Shown here: in pieces, positions 16,191 to 26,222 of the stretch
Layout: every line of letters begins with the position of its first letter
How positions within the stretch are numbered: position 1 is the stretch's first letter
Source: Spongiibacteraceae bacterium
GTDB taxonomy: Bacteria > Pseudomonadota > Gammaproteobacteria > Pseudomonadales > Dasaniaceae
Assembly (NCBI GenBank): GCA_030621845.1
Contig: JAUXHA010000017.1
Location: 1 to 35,508, forward strand
Reading direction: 5' to 3'
Length of the DNA: 35,508 bases
The notes under the pieces: generated by a model
The model's input: only the letters and a program-made list of their open reading frames with translations
Databases searched by the model: none
What the model was told of the DNA's origin: nothing
Position numbers and translations under genes: made by a program

Positions 16191-18830
16191 ATGCAGGAAG
16201 ATAAGGATCCTCTTGAAACCGCCGAATGGCTGGCCGCATTAGACGATGTGCTTAAACATGGCGGGCGCGGACGCACTGCTTTCCTGCTTCGGGCCATGAC
16301 CGAGCGCGCCGCCCGCGCCGGGACTAAAATGCCGGCGGCGGTTACCACGCCTTTTTGCAACACCATTGACCCCGTTAACGAAAAACGTATGCCTGGCGAT
16401 CTGTTTATGGAGCGTCGGATTCGCTCGCTGATTCGCTGGAATGCACTGGCCATGGTGATGCGGGCCAATGACAATGATGAGGGCCTGGGTGGGCATATAT
16501 CTTCATTTTCCTCAGCGGCAACGCTTTACGATATTGGCTTTAATTATTTTTTCCGCGGTAACGATGAGCGTCCCGGTGACCTGATTTACTATCAGGGGCA
16601 CAGTGCGCCTGGCATGTATGCGCGCTCCTACCTCGAAGGACGTTTTTCGGAGCAGCAGCTGGATAATTTCCGCCGTGAAGTGGATGGTGACGGCCTGTCA
16701 TCTTATCCCCACCCCTGGTTAATGCCCGATTACTGGCAATTTCCTACGGTTTCAATGGGGCTGGGGCCCATTCAGGCCATTTACCAGGCTCATGTGATGA
16801 AATATCAACAGAGCCGGGAGCTTGTGGACCACGGTGATCGGCGTGTTTGGGCTTTTCTTGGCGATGGCGAATGTGATGAACCCGAATCGCTGGGTGCAAT
16901 CTCCCTGGCCGGTCGGGAGCGATTGGATAATCTCAACTTTGTAGTCAATTGTAATTTACAGCGACTCGATGGCCCGGTGCGCGGTAATGGCAAAATCATC
17001 CAGGAACTGGAAGGGGTTTTCCGCGGTGCTGGCTGGAATGTCATCAAGGTGATCTGGGGCAGGCACTGGGATTCACTGCTGGAAAAAGATAAAACTGGTC
17101 TGTTACAAGAGCGTATGAACGAAGTTTGCGATGGCGAGTTGCAGAACTACAAGGCCAATGGCGGCGCTTATACCCGTGAACATTTCTTTGGTAAATACCC
17201 TGAATTACTGGAGTTGGTCAGCGATCTTTCCGATGACGATATTATGTATCTCAATCGCGGTGGTCATGACCCTTATAAGGTTTATGCCGCCTATGCCGAG
17301 GCCGTAGCACACAAGGGGCAGCCGACGGTTATTCTGGCAATGACGGTAAAAGGTTATGGTATGGGAGCGTCCGGTGAGGCGCAGAATGAAACCCACTCGC
17401 TGAAAAAACTTGATATTGACAGTCTGAAAAAATTCCGCGATCGTTTTGCGATTCCTATTTCGGATACTGAGCTGGAAGGCGTACCCTATTACAAGCCTGC
17501 GGCGGACAGCCCGGAAATGGTTTATATGCGCAAATCGCGTGAGGCACTGGGTGGACAAATTCCCGCCAGGAAAGCTGATTTTAACGCCTTGGCCATGCCG
17601 ACGCTGGATGAGTTCAAAGGGCAATTAAAAAGCAGTGGCAAACGCGAAGTATCAACTACGATGTCATTTGTACGCAGCTTGTCGACACTGACCAAGCACA
17701 AGGGGATAGGCAGTCGTATCGTGCCCATTGTTCCCGATGAGGCGCGTACCTTTGGTATGGAGGGTATGTTCCGCCAGCTCGGTATTTACTCTTCCCAGGG
17801 ACAGCGTTATACCCCCCATGATGCCGACCAGATTATGTATTACAAGGAAGACAAAAAGGGTCAGATTCTTGAGGAGGGCATTAATGAAGCGGGCGCTTTC
17901 TCGGCCTGGTTGGCGGTGGCAACGTCGTACAGCAATCATGCTTACCCGATGATTCCGTTTTACATTTTTTATTCCATGTTTGGTTTTCAGCGCATCATGG
18001 ATCTGGCCTGGGCGGCGGGCGATACCCAGGCACGTGGTTTTTTGATTGGTGCCACGGCAGGACGTACCACCCTCAACGGTGAAGGTTTACAGCACCAGGA
18101 TGGCCACAGCTTGTTGATGGCCAATATGATTCCAAATTGTCGATCCTATGACCCTACCTACGGTTATGAACTAACTGTGATCTTGCAAGATGGCCTCAGA
18201 CGGATGTATGAGGACAAGGAGAACTGTTTCTATTACATCACGGTGATGAATGAAAACTATCAAAATCCGGAGCTGCCCGCGGGTAGTGAAGACGGCATTA
18301 TCAAGGGCATGTACAGGCTTGATAAGACCAGCAAGCCCTCGGTGCAATTACTGGGTGGCGGTACGATTTTACGAGAAGTTCGCGAAGCGGCAGCTATACT
18401 GAAGTCGGAGTTCAGGATTGAAGCGGATGTGTGGAGCCTGACCAGTATTAACCTGCTGCGTCGCGATGGTCTGGAGTGTGAGCGAATTAATCTGTTACGC
18501 CCTGAAGATGCACCATGCAAGCCCTATGTGACAGCCCAGCTGGAGGGAAGCAAGGGGCCGGTTATCTGTGCAACGGATTATATGAAGTCCTATGCCGAAC
18601 AGATTCGCCCCTATATTGAGCAGCCCTATACGGTGCTGGGAACCGATGGTTTTGGTCGTTCGGATACCCGTAGCCAGTTGCGTAAACACTTTGAAGTTGA
18701 TCGCTATTATGTGGTGATTGCCACCTTGAAAGCCCTGCTTGATGAGGGTAGCCTCGATGCAGCCGTGGTGACCGGGGCAATGAAAAAATACGGTATCAGT
18801 GCGGATAAACCCGACCCTATGTACAGCTAG
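16191..18830 (+). CDS. aceE: pyruvate dehydrogenase E1 component, homodimeric type
   Basis: AceE decarboxylates pyruvate with thiamine diphosphate and passes the acetyl group to the lipoyl arm of E2. The protein has 879 residues (E. coli about 887). The ThDP motif is plain: 'GDGECDEPES' at 224-233, ending with 'NCNLQRLDGPVRGN' near 253-266. The N-terminal region 'DPLETAEW' and the C-terminal 'TDGFGRSDTR' block are typical of the gammaproteobacterial single-chain E1. GGAGAATTAA precedes the ATG. aceF follows 24 bases downstream, so the two form an operon. Confidence 0.98.
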   Translation: MQEDKDPLETAEWLAALDDVLKHGGRGRTAFLLRAMTERAARAGTKMPAAVTTPFCNTIDPVNEKRMPGDLFMERRIRSLIRWNALAMVMRANDNDEGLGGHISSFSSAATLYDIGFNYFFRGNDERPGDLIYYQGHSAPGMYARSYLEGRFSEQQLDNFRREVDGDGLSSYPHPWLMPDYWQFPTVSMGLGPIQAIYQAHVMKYQQSRELVDHGDRRVWAFLGDGECDEPESLGAISLAGRERLDNLNFVVNCNLQRLDGPVRGNGKIIQELEGVFRGAGWNVIKVIWGRHWDSLLEKDKTGLLQERMNEVCDGELQNYKANGGAYTREHFFGKYPELLELVSDLSDDDIMYLNRGGHDPYKVYAAYAEAVAHKGQPTVILAMTVKGYGMGASGEAQNETHSLKKLDIDSLKKFRDRFAIPISDTELEGVPYYKPAADSPEMVYMRKSREALGGQIPARKADFNALAMPTLDEFKGQLKSSGKREVSTTMSFVRSLSTLTKHKGIGSRIVPIVPDEARTFGMEGMFRQLGIYSSQGQRYTPHDADQIMYYKEDKKGQILEEGINEAGAFSAWLAVATSYSNHAYPMIPFYIFYSMFGFQRIMDLAWAAGDTQARGFLIGATAGRTTLNGEGLQHQDGHSLLMANMIPNCRSYDPTYGYELTVILQDGLRRMYEDKENCFYYITVMNENYQNPELPAGSEDGIIKGMYRLDKTSKPSVQLLGGGTILREVREAAAILKSEFRIEADVWSLTSINLLRRDGLECERINLLRPEDAPCKPYVTAQLEGSKGPVICATDYMKSYAEQIRPYIEQPYTVLGTDGFGRSDTRSQLRKHFEVDRYYVVIATLKALLDEGSLDAAVVTGAMKKYGISADKPDPMYS

Positions 18831-18854
18831 CTAGCGCACCGCGAAGGAAGCAGA

Positions 18855-20483
18855 GTGAGTATTGAAACAATTAAAGTCCCTGATATCGGTGGCGCCGAGG
18901 GTGTAGACGTCATTGAGCTGTGTGTTGCTGTGGGTGACCAGGTCAATGTGGAAGACTCGCTGGTGGTGCTGGAGTCCGATAAGGCGTTGATGGAAGTGCC
19001 TTCACCGCTGGCAGGTAAAGTGATTTCAGTCAGTTTATCGGAAGGGGGTACGGTTTCAGAGGGGGATGTGATACTGGAATTGGAGGTGGTGGCAGAATCC
19101 GCCGACACCCCGACCCCGACCCCGGTGGCCGATGAGCCAGTGCTTGCAGCCAGTAATGAAGCACCGGCCGCGGCGCAAACCAGCCTGGAAGCGCCAGCGG
19201 AAAATAACAATGAAACCATAACGGTGCCTGATATCGGTGGTGCAGAAGGGGTTGATGTCATCGAACTGTGTGTTGCCGTGGGCGACACTGTATCGGAAGG
19301 TGATTCCCTGATTGTACTGGAGACCGATAAGGCCTCAATGGAAATCCCCTCGCCTTATAGCGGTGAGGTACTGGCTATTAGTCTTGCTGAGGGTGACCAG
19401 GTTGCTGAGGGCGATACTATTTTGCAGTTGGCACTGGCTGCCGGTGTGGCGGTAGTAGCAGAAAAACCAGTCGCAAGCGAAGCGTCAGCGGCGGTTAAAA
19501 AAACTTCAGCGGTGACCGCGACAGCACCAACACCGCCTCGTTCTACAAAAGTGACTCAAGCAGTTGTCGACAAAAGTAAGTCAGCCTCTTTTTATGCTGG
19601 CCCTGCGGTGCGTAAACTGGCGAGAGAGCTGGGTGTTGATCTGGACAAGGTCGCCGGCAGTGGTCCCAGGGGCCGGATCATTAAAGAAGATGTCCAGAGT
19701 TTTGTGAAGTCTGCGCTGGCGAGCGATGAAAAAACCGCCGGGGGTTCAGGTATTCCTGCGGTGCCGGCGATTGATTTTTCGAAGTTTGGTGAAGTCGCGA
19801 TCGAGCCGTTAAGCAAGATGCATAAGCTCACTATCGTGAATATGCAGCGGAGCTGGCTCAATGTTCCCCACGTCACCCAGTTTGATGAAGCCGATATCAG
19901 TGATCTGGAAGCGTTTCGCAGTGAGTTGAAAAAAGAGGCCGAGAGCCGGGGTGTCAAGCTGACACCGCTGCCATTCCTGTTAAAAATCTGCGCTATGGCT
20001 TTGAGGGAACACCCAAAATTTAATGCCTCATTGCATGCAGATGGCGAGCACATGGTGTTTAAAAATTATATCCACATCGGCATGGCCGTGGATACCCCGG
20101 CCGGTCTGGTGGTTCCGGTTATTCGCGATGTTGATAAAAAATCACTGTGGGAATTAGGTGCAGAAATTGCCGAGCTGGGTAACAAGGCAAAAAAGAGAAA
20201 ATTGATGCCGGCCGATATGCAGGGTGCGTGTTTTACTATTTCCAGTTTGGGTAATATCGGCGGCAGCGGTTTTACCCCTATCGTCAATGCGCCTGAAGTG
20301 GCGATCCTCGGTGTTTCAAAAATGGCGGTGCAGCCGGTATGGGATGGCTCAGAATTTTTACCCAGAAAGATGTTGCCACTATCACTCTCTTACGATCACC
20401 GCGCGGTGAACGGTGCCGATGCCGGGCGTTTCTTTACCTTTTTGATCAGCCTGCTCTCTGATGTTAGGCGTTTGATTCTCTAA
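18855..20483 (+). CDS. aceF: pyruvate dehydrogenase E2, dihydrolipoyl acetyltransferase
   Basis: The 542-residue protein starts with GTG, preceded by GAAGGAAG. In order it has two lipoyl domains (about 1-78 and 120-195) with lipoylated lysines K43 (ESDKAL) and K159 (ETDKAS), an Ala/Pro/Thr linker, the E1/E3-binding domain (about 247-283, 'GPAVRKLARELGVDLDKV'), and the catalytic domain (about 315-542). The catalytic motif is SYDHRAVNG: H515 is present but the position that is Asp in E. coli is Asn519. Azotobacter E2 is recalled to have Asn there too, so activity is expected. No lpd gene follows; the next gene is rsxE on the other strand. E3 must be encoded elsewhere. Confidence 0.98.
   Translation: MSIETIKVPDIGGAEGVDVIELCVAVGDQVNVEDSLVVLESDKALMEVPSPLAGKVISVSLSEGGTVSEGDVILELEVVAESADTPTPTPVADEPVLAASNEAPAAAQTSLEAPAENNNETITVPDIGGAEGVDVIELCVAVGDTVSEGDSLIVLETDKASMEIPSPYSGEVLAISLAEGDQVAEGDTILQLALAAGVAVVAEKPVASEASAAVKKTSAVTATAPTPPRSTKVTQAVVDKSKSASFYAGPAVRKLARELGVDLDKVAGSGPRGRIIKEDVQSFVKSALASDEKTAGGSGIPAVPAIDFSKFGEVAIEPLSKMHKLTIVNMQRSWLNVPHVTQFDEADISDLEAFRSELKKEAESRGVKLTPLPFLLKICAMALREHPKFNASLHADGEHMVFKNYIHIGMAVDTPAGLVVPVIRDVDKKSLWELGAEIAELGNKAKKRKLMPADMQGACFTISSLGNIGGSGFTPIVNAPEVAILGVSKMAVQPVWDGSEFLPRKMLPLSLSYDHRAVNGADAGRFFTFLISLLSDVRRLIL
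18876..19286 (+). repeat. aceF: duplicated lipoyl-domain coding segments in aceF
   Basis: The block from V8 to D28 (18876-18938) is identical in protein sequence to V124 to D144 (19224-19286). Of these 21 codons, 11 differ, all at synonymous third positions. The duplication is therefore old at the DNA level and held constant in protein. Confidence 0.9.
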
Positions 20484-20490
20484 GCAGGCA

Positions 20491-20545
20491 CCGGGTATTT
20501 TTCCCCACTGCTAAGCGTTTAATCGCTGCGCTGCAGGACACCCGG
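20491..20545. terminator. nested inverted repeats between convergent aceF and rsxE, possible shared terminator
   Basis: Three short nested arms are centred near 20520: CCGGGT (20491-20496) with ACCCGG (20540-20545), CTGC (20508-20511) with GCAG (20533-20536), and AGCG (20514-20517) with CGCT (20524-20527) around the loop TTTAAT. The arms are short and no clean T-run follows, so the terminator role is a guess from position between two convergent genes. Confidence 0.25.
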
Positions 20546-20553
20546 CCGTTAGC

Positions 20554-21267
20554 TCAGGAAATAGTCCCTGTTACCCGAACCCGCTTGGAACCTGCTATGG
20601 CCTGTGGCTGGAGGGCGTCCTGGCGATCTTTGATGTGTTTATCAATGATGTTTTTCAACGCGATGATAAAACCGGTAAAAATAAAAGCACCGGGAGGAAG
20701 GATGGCCAGCAGGAAACTGGTGTAATTATCCACCAGGACAATTTTCCAGGCTTTAGCACCTTCGCCAAATAACAGTTCCATATTATTGAATATTATGCCG
20801 GTGCCAATGATTTCACGCAGGGCGCCTAGCAGAACCAGTATCAGGGTAAAACCCGCGCCCATAATAAAGCCATCATACAGTGAGGGCAGCAGGGCATTTT
20901 TACTGGCAAAGGCATCGGCGCGGCCGAGGATAACGCAGTTGGTGGTGATCAGCGGCAAGAAGATACCGAGTATTTGGTACAACTCATAGGTGAAGGCCTG
21001 CATCAATAATTCAATACAGGTGACGGCGGCGGCAATAATCATCACAAACACCGGCAGGCGAACGGCATCGGAAACAATGCCCCGGATCATCGACACCAGG
21101 GTGTTGGAGGTGACAAGTACCACGGTGGTTGCCAGTCCCATGCCAATGGCATTGATGACGGAGCCGGTTACCGCCAACAGTGGGCATAAACCCAATAGCT
21201 GAACAATGGCGGGGTTGTTTTTCCACAGGCCATTCAGTGACAGTTCTTTATAGTTTGCTTCAGCCAT
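20554..21267 (-). CDS. rsxE: Rnf/Rsx electron-transport complex subunit E
   Basis: RsxE (237 residues) is an integral membrane subunit with about six helices. With RsxA it holds a membrane [2Fe-2S] cluster; the conserved cysteines are C28 in '[10 protein letters not shown]' and C111 in 'TTNCVILGR'. Its ATG overlaps the rsxG stop by eight bases (ATGGCTGA), with GAGG nine bases upstream, so translation is coupled. It is the last gene of the operon here; nth, which often follows in enteric bacteria, is absent. Confidence 0.96.
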   Translation of the reverse strand: MAEANYKELSLNGLWKNNPAIVQLLGLCPLLAVTGSVINAIGMGLATTVVLVTSNTLVSMIRGIVSDAVRLPVFVMIIAAAVTCIELLMQAFTYELYQILGIFLPLITTNCVILGRADAFASKNALLPSLYDGFIMGAGFTLILVLLGALREIIGTGIIFNNMELLFGEGAKAWKIVLVDNYTSFLLAILPPGAFIFTGFIIALKNIIDKHIKDRQDALQPQAIAGSKRVRVTGTIS

Positions 21268-21901
21268 TGTCTTTTTCCTCGGTACGCTCGGTGGGGAGGA
21301 TATGTGTACGCTGATCCTGAAAATATTCCAACGCTTGTTTCACTGCTTTGGTCACCGCGCGGGGTGTGATGGTGGCACCGGTGAATTGATCAAAGACACC
21401 ACCGTCGCGTTTTACTCGCCACTGTTCAGCCTTGGGTTCATGTAATGATTTTCCAGTAAAACCATCCACCCATTGACTCTTTTTATAATCGACCTTATCG
21501 CCCAGGCCCGGTGTTTCACGGTGCGATAATACCCGCACGCCTGCTACGCTACCGTCAACATTGATGCCGATGATTAAATCGATATCACCGGTATAACCGT
21601 CGCGGGCAGTGGCGGGAATAATAACCGCGACGACCTGGTTATCTTGCCTGGCGATATAGAGTTTCTTTTCTTTACGCAGGCCCAGTAGCTGCTCATCATC
21701 GACGACTAAAAAGTCATCCAGCATCGAGTTGTTGTGTCTATCCCCGGGTACTATTTCCAGCAGAGCCTGTTTCTCAGCGTTGCGAATGTTTTCTTCAATG
21801 GCGGATTGCGTGTTGAGGAATGTAGCTGCGATAATCGCGGTGGTGACAATGGCGAATGCGCCCAGCAAAATGCTGTTGCGAGTGATGGATTCGGCTAGCA
21901 T
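21260..21901 (-). CDS. rsxG: Rnf/Rsx electron-transport complex subunit G, FMN-bearing
   Basis: RsxG carries covalent FMN on the periplasmic side. I start it at ATG 21901, one base after the rsxD stop, giving 213 residues that begin [10 protein letters not shown]; a longer reading would overlap rsxD by 29 codons. One N-terminal helix (about 8-28) anchors the protein. The ApbE-type flavinylation motif DQFTGAT (171-177) ends in T177, the expected FMN attachment site, followed by I-T. Flavin transferase apbE is not in the window. Confidence 0.95.
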   Translation of the reverse strand: MLAESITRNSILLGAFAIVTTAIIAATFLNTQSAIEENIRNAEKQALLEIVPGDRHNNSMLDDFLVVDDEQLLGLRKEKKLYIARQDNQVVAVIIPATARDGYTGDIDLIIGINVDGSVAGVRVLSHRETPGLGDKVDYKKSQWVDGFTGKSLHEPKAEQWRVKRDGGVFDQFTGATITPRAVTKAVKQALEYFQDQRTHILPTERTEEKDNG

Positions 21902-21902
21902 G

Positions 21903-22952
21903 TTATTTCCCGTCCCCTTCGTTGCGTGCTTTCTTTTGGTGGCCATAGGTGCGTGGCTGGGTGTAATAATCAAGCAGTGGTGCGGCAAAATTCATTAACA
22001 GCACTGAGAAGGCGATAGCGTCGGGATAATTACCCCAGCTTCGAATCAGATAAAGCAGAACGCCAATGCTGGCACCGTAAATAATCCGACCTTTGTTGGA
22101 CACCGCTGAGGTGACGGGGTCGGTGACAATAAAAAATGCACCGAACATGGTGGCACCGGATAACAGGTGGAACAGTGGCGAGCCCCCCGAGGCCGAACTG
22201 CCGTTGTCGTAAAAAAACAGCGACATGATGGTCAGGCTGATCAACATACTGATCGGGGCATGCCAGGTAAATACTCGCTGGCTGAGCAGAAACAGTCCGC
22301 CTGCCAAAAAGGCCAGGTTGGCCCATTCCCAGCCCAGTCCGGCCCAGCGGCCGAATTGCGGATTTTGCAGCCACAGGTCATCGATCAACAGGCTGTTATT
22401 TTGCTTGAGGAGATCCAGTGGCGTGGCCATAGTGACGGCATCTACCGACTCGTGGCCGAACAGCAGGGCAGAAAAAGCATCGATAAGGCCGGGGGTTGAG
22501 CCCTCAAAGCTGCCCAGTGGTGCTGCCCAGTGGGTCATCTCCAGGGGATAGGAAATCAGCAGTACCACATAGCCAACCATGGCTGGGTTAAAGGGGTTGT
22601 AACCCATGCCACCATAGATGTGTTTGGCGATCAGGATGGCAAAGCCAACGCCCACCATGATTAGCCACCAGGGCGAACCGGGGGGCATGGCGATGCCTAG
22701 CAATATCGCGGTAACCAGTGCACTGCAATCGCCGAGGTAAAACTGCAGGGGTTTTTTGCGCAGTATAAGTACCAGACTCTCGGCTAACAGAGCAACGATG
22801 CAGGCGAAAATAATATTGCTGATGACACCCAGGCCGAAGAAATAGCTGAGGGTAATGACCCCGGGAACGGTTGCCAGCATTACCAGTTGCATTACCCGGG
22901 CGGTACTCATCGGTCCGTGGGCATGGGGTGAGGTAATTTTTAATAATGCCAT
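21903..22952 (-). CDS. rsxD: Rnf/Rsx electron-transport complex subunit D, FMN-bearing
   Basis: This 349-residue, roughly ten-helix membrane protein is the NqrB-like subunit. 'DAVTMATPLD' (171-180) fits the flavinylation pattern D-x-x-(S/T)-x-A-T, with T177 as the likely covalent FMN site. 'GGMGYNPFNPAMVGY' (114-128) and the 'SGATMFGAFFIVTDPVT' segment are family hallmarks. The gene begins three bases after the rsxC stop and is followed after one base by rsxG. Confidence 0.96.
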   Translation of the reverse strand: MALLKITSPHAHGPMSTARVMQLVMLATVPGVITLSYFFGLGVISNIIFACIVALLAESLVLILRKKPLQFYLGDCSALVTAILLGIAMPPGSPWWLIMVGVGFAILIAKHIYGGMGYNPFNPAMVGYVVLLISYPLEMTHWAAPLGSFEGSTPGLIDAFSALLFGHESVDAVTMATPLDLLKQNNSLLIDDLWLQNPQFGRWAGLGWEWANLAFLAGGLFLLSQRVFTWHAPISMLISLTIMSLFFYDNGSSASGGSPLFHLLSGATMFGAFFIVTDPVTSAVSNKGRIIYGASIGVLLYLIRSWGNYPDAIAFSVLLMNFAAPLLDYYTQPRTYGHQKKARNEGDGK

Positions 22953-22955
22953 GAA

Positions 22956-24995
22956 TTAAGCCTTATTCGCCCGTTGATTGTTGGCATCTGCCAGCTTGCC
23001 TTCCAGTTTAGTTACCGCATCGGCCATGATGGAAGCGTTATCATCACCAGCCGCTTCCGCGGTGGTTAATTTATCCCTGGCCTTGAGCAGGCGCTTTTCC
23101 AGTGAGGCGATAGTTTGCTCCAGTTTGTCCCCTTCGCTGAGGTTTTCCTGTGTCTGGCGGTTCGCCATGGCCCGGGCTATCGCCGCCTGGGCGGGATCGC
23201 TGTCAGTGTTGGTGACAGGGGCTTCGACAAACCCAGTCAGTGCTGTTTTTGCCTGCTCCAGTTTGGCGGTCATCTTATCGACGGCAACGCGGAAAGCGGC
23301 GGCGGTGTCTGCGCCTTCCTGCTCTGCGCTGGCGAGTTTTTCACTGGCGCTGGCCAGTCGTTTTTCTGCACTGGCGACGGCCTGTTCCAGGCTGGCTTTA
23401 TCCCTGGGTGCCGTTGCTTCGGTACCGGAGCGCCTGGCCATGGCCTTTTCAATTGCTGCCTGGGCCGGGTCGCTAAGCTGGCCTTCTTTTTTGGCCCTGG
23501 CGCGTTCAATGGCGGCCTGCACTGCATCGACTTTGCCGCTGCCATCATTGCTGGCGGCATGGGCTTTTTCCCGACGCGCTTTGCGTTTGGCTTCTTTCTC
23601 TATCGCCTCCCGTTCCAGTCGTTGCTGTCGGGCTTCAAAGCGCAGCTTGGACTGATCGGATTTGATGTTGTCCTGTTTCTGTTGGCGGATGTCTGCCTTG
23701 GAGGCACGATAATACTGTACCAGTGGAATATTGCTGGGGCAGGAGAATGAACAGGCACCGCATTCGATGCAGTCCATCAGGTTGTGGGCTTCCAGTTTTT
23801 CGTATTCCTTACCGCGGGCAAACCAGTACAGTTGTTGTGGTAGCAGGGAAACCGGGCAGGCTTCGGCGCACATGCCGCAGCGAATACAGGCCTGGGCGGG
23901 GGGCGGTGGTGGAAACTCCTCCCGCGTGGGTGCCAGCAGGCAGTTGGTGGTTTTGACCACGGGAACATCAGAGTTTTCCAGGGTAAAGCCCATCATTGGG
24001 CCGCCCATAATCAGTCGGGTACAATCCTCCTGGCTGAAACCGCATTGATCCAGCAAGAAACTGACCGGGCTGCCCAGTAATACCTCAAAGTTGCGTTGTT
24101 CCTTACAGGCATATCCGGTGACTGTGGTAATCCGTGAAATTAATGGCTCGCCAAATTTCACGGCACGATAGATCGCCACGGTGGTGCCGATATTCTGGCA
24201 GACAATACCAACATCCGCGGGCAGGCCACCGCAGGGCACCTCTTTACCGGTTAAAATTTCAATCAGTTGTTTTTCGCCACCGGAGGGGTATTTGGTCGGG
24301 AAGGGAACGATGTCGATGCCGGAGCCTTCGGCGGCCTGTTGCAGGGCGGCAATGGCTTCGGGCTTGTTGTCTTCAACACCGATCAGGACTTCTTTTGCCG
24401 GATTGATCAGGTGGCGGAGAATTTTGCTGCCCTCGATAATTTCATCAGCACGTTCACGCATTAACAGGTCGTCAGCGGTGATGTAGGGCTCGCATTCGGT
24501 GCCGTTGATAATCAGGGTTTCGATGTTGTGATCATCACGGGTAGACAGCTTGACTGCTGAGGGAAAACCGGCACCGCCCATCCCGGCAATACCGGAGTCA
24601 CCAATGCGCTTGAGTAAGACGGATTTTTCGACCGTGGTGAAATCACCGATGCCGCTGAGGGTTATCCACTCATCGCGACCATCGGGTTTTACAATAATAC
24701 AGGGTGCTGTCATGCCCGAAGGGTGGGGTATAACACGCTGTTCAATAGCGATGACCTCGCCGGAAGTGGATGCATGCACCGGCACACTGACAAAGCCCTT
24801 GGCCGCGGCCAGGGTTTGCCCCTTTAACACCCGCTGGCCCACTTCAACAATGGGTGCTGCCGGCGCGCCGATATGCTGTGATAAGGGGAAGATCAATTGA
24901 TCGGGAATTCCCGCGGAGACAATAGCGTGCTGGTTGGACTGTGATTTGTTCTGTTGCGGATGTATTCCACCGTGGATATCCCAGACCTTTCTCAT
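22956..24995 (-). CDS. rsxC: Rnf/Rsx electron-transport complex subunit C, NADH-binding, with repeated Ala/Lys-rich tail
   Basis: RsxC takes electrons from NADH through FMN and two [4Fe-4S] clusters. The glycine-rich '[16 protein letters not shown]' (135-150) and 'NGTECEPYI' form the nucleotide/FMN region. The clusters are bound by C370-x2-C373-x2-C376-x3-C380 and C409-x2-C412-x2-C415-x3-C419. After about residue 430 the protein becomes a charged, alanine-rich helical tail to residue 679. It has copies of 'DPAQAAI' (509-515, 600-606) and a related 'DAVQAAI' (490-496), with a similar coiled-coil block after each full copy. Its ATG overlaps the rsxB stop (ATGA). Confidence 0.96.
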   Translation of the reverse strand: MRKVWDIHGGIHPQQNKSQSNQHAIVSAGIPDQLIFPLSQHIGAPAAPIVEVGQRVLKGQTLAAAKGFVSVPVHASTSGEVIAIEQRVIPHPSGMTAPCIIVKPDGRDEWITLSGIGDFTTVEKSVLLKRIGDSGIAGMGGAGFPSAVKLSTRDDHNIETLIINGTECEPYITADDLLMRERADEIIEGSKILRHLINPAKEVLIGVEDNKPEAIAALQQAAEGSGIDIVPFPTKYPSGGEKQLIEILTGKEVPCGGLPADVGIVCQNIGTTVAIYRAVKFGEPLISRITTVTGYACKEQRNFEVLLGSPVSFLLDQCGFSQEDCTRLIMGGPMMGFTLENSDVPVVKTTNCLLAPTREEFPPPPPAQACIRCGMCAEACPVSLLPQQLYWFARGKEYEKLEAHNLMDCIECGACSFSCPSNIPLVQYYRASKADIRQQKQDNIKSDQSKLRFEARQQRLEREAIEKEAKRKARREKAHAASNDGSGKVDAVQAAIERARAKKEGQLSDPAQAAIEKAMARRSGTEATAPRDKASLEQAVASAEKRLASASEKLASAEQEGADTAAAFRVAVDKMTAKLEQAKTALTGFVEAPVTNTDSDPAQAAIARAMANRQTQENLSEGDKLEQTIASLEKRLLKARDKLTTAEAAGDDNASIMADAVTKLEGKLADANNQRANKA
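22959..23528 (-). repeat. rsxC: modular repeats in the rsxC 3' end
   Basis: Two modules of about 75-90 codons repeat the plan DPAQAAI-x-(K/R)AM-x-(R/N)R, a short spacer, LEQ-x2-AS-x-EKRL, then AE-x-(E/A)-G-x-D. A third, truncated unit ([14 protein letters not shown]) precedes them. Variable numbers of such units are common in gammaproteobacterial RsxC tails, so length may vary between strains. Confidence 0.8.
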
Positions 24996-25594
24996 GCGGC
25001 CACTCCCGTGCCAGCATCGGTGGCGATAATATCTTCAACGGGTTTCGGCAAGTTCCAGCTCCAGCTCTGTGCGGTGGTTTCAATCGGCAGCATATCGATA
25101 CAGTCTACCGGGCAGGGTTCGACGCAAAGATCGCAGCCAGTACACTCGCTACCGATAACGGTATGCATTTGCTTGGCGGCGCCGAGGATGGCATCGACCG
25201 GGCAGGCCTGAATACACTTGGTGCAACCGATGCATTCTGCTTCACGGATAAAGGCCACTGTCTTAACACTTTCCTCGCCGTGTTCGGCATCCAGTGGCAG
25301 CGCTTCTACATCGAGTAAATCAGCCAGCGCATTGATGGTGGTTTCGCCACCGGGAGGGCATTTGTTAATGGCTTCGCCATTGGCGATCGCTTCGGCATAG
25401 GGACGGCAGCCGGGGTAACTGCATTGACCGCACTGGGTTTGTGGCAGTAATTCCTCGATCTGGTCAGCAATGGGGTCGCCTTCAGTCTTGAATTTAATTG
25501 CGGCAAAACCCAGCAGGGCACCAAAGGGGAAGCCCAGTATCAGCAGGGCGATAATGGCGGACCAGAACGGATGTTGGTTAATTAACTCGATCAT
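24992..25594 (-). CDS. rsxB: Rnf/Rsx electron-transport complex subunit B, ferredoxin-like
   Basis: RsxB (200 residues) has one N-terminal membrane helix (about 8-34). A cluster domain follows with C55, C58, C63 and C79 ('CGQCSYPGC...KCP'), then two ferredoxin-type [4Fe-4S] sites: C121, C124, C127, C131 and C151, C154, C157, C161. It is the likely exit point for electrons to ferredoxin or, in the Rsx role, to SoxR. It starts five bases after the rsxA stop and overlaps rsxC by ATGA. Confidence 0.96.
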   Translation of the reverse strand: MIELINQHPFWSAIIALLILGFPFGALLGFAAIKFKTEGDPIADQIEELLPQTQCGQCSYPGCRPYAEAIANGEAINKCPPGGETTINALADLLDVEALPLDAEHGEESVKTVAFIREAECIGCTKCIQACPVDAILGAAKQMHTVIGSECTGCDLCVEPCPVDCIDMLPIETTAQSWSWNLPKPVEDIIATDAGTGVAA

Positions 25595-25599
25595 CCCTG

Positions 25600-26175
25600 T
25601 TATACCAGCCCGGCAAAGCCCATAAAGGCCAGCGACATTAATCCAGCAGTGATCATGCCGATAGCCGCGCCTTTAAAGGGAAGGGGTACATCGGCCACGG
25701 CCAGTCGTTCACGCATTGCCGCAAACAGTACCAGTACCAGTGAGAAGCCGAGGGCGGCACCAAAGCCATACAGCGCCGATTCCAGAAAGTTGTGTTGCTT
25801 GTTGATATTGAGCAGGGCAACCCCGAGTACCGCACAGTTGGTGGTAATCAGCGGCAGGAAAACGCCCAGTACTTTGTACAGCATAGGACTGGTTTTACGC
25901 ACGACCATTTCGGTGAACTGAACCACCACGGCGATAACCAGGATAAAGGAAATGGTTCGCAGGTACTCCAGCCCCAGCGGTACGAGTAGCCATTCATAGG
26001 TCAGCCAGCTACAGATCGAGGCGAGGGTTAATACAAAGGTGGTGGCACTGGACATGCCGATAGCGGTTTCCAGCTTGTTGGATACACCCATAAACGGGCA
26101 CAGCCCCAGGAACTGTACCAGCACGAAGTTATTGACCAGAATGGCGCCAATTAAAAGCAGTGAATAATCTGCCAT
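25600..26175 (-). CDS. rsxA: Rnf/Rsx electron-transport complex subunit A
   Basis: RsxA (191 residues) is a six-helix membrane subunit paralogous to RsxE. The conserved cysteines C26 ('FLGLCPFMG') and C114 ('TTNCAVLG') pair with those of RsxE around a membrane [2Fe-2S] cluster. It is the first gene of the six-gene operon rsxABCDGE, all on the - strand with gaps of at most five bases or short overlaps. Confidence 0.97.
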   Translation of the reverse strand: MADYSLLLIGAILVNNFVLVQFLGLCPFMGVSNKLETAIGMSSATTFVLTLASICSWLTYEWLLVPLGLEYLRTISFILVIAVVVQFTEMVVRKTSPMLYKVLGVFLPLITTNCAVLGVALLNINKQHNFLESALYGFGAALGFSLVLVLFAAMRERLAVADVPLPFKGAAIGMITAGLMSLAFMGFAGLV

Positions 26176-26222
26176 TGTTCGTTTTTAACCCTTGTTTAAT
26201 AGACTTATCGTGTGTGGCGCCC

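Noticed and set aside
22978-23750. Long open frames on the + strand opposite rsxC (225 and 211 codons)
   Set aside because: They lie wholly opposite the repeat-rich rsxC tail, whose skewed codon use leaves the other strand free of stops. Their translations are Ser/Ala/Leu- or Gly/Phe-rich with no domain signature.
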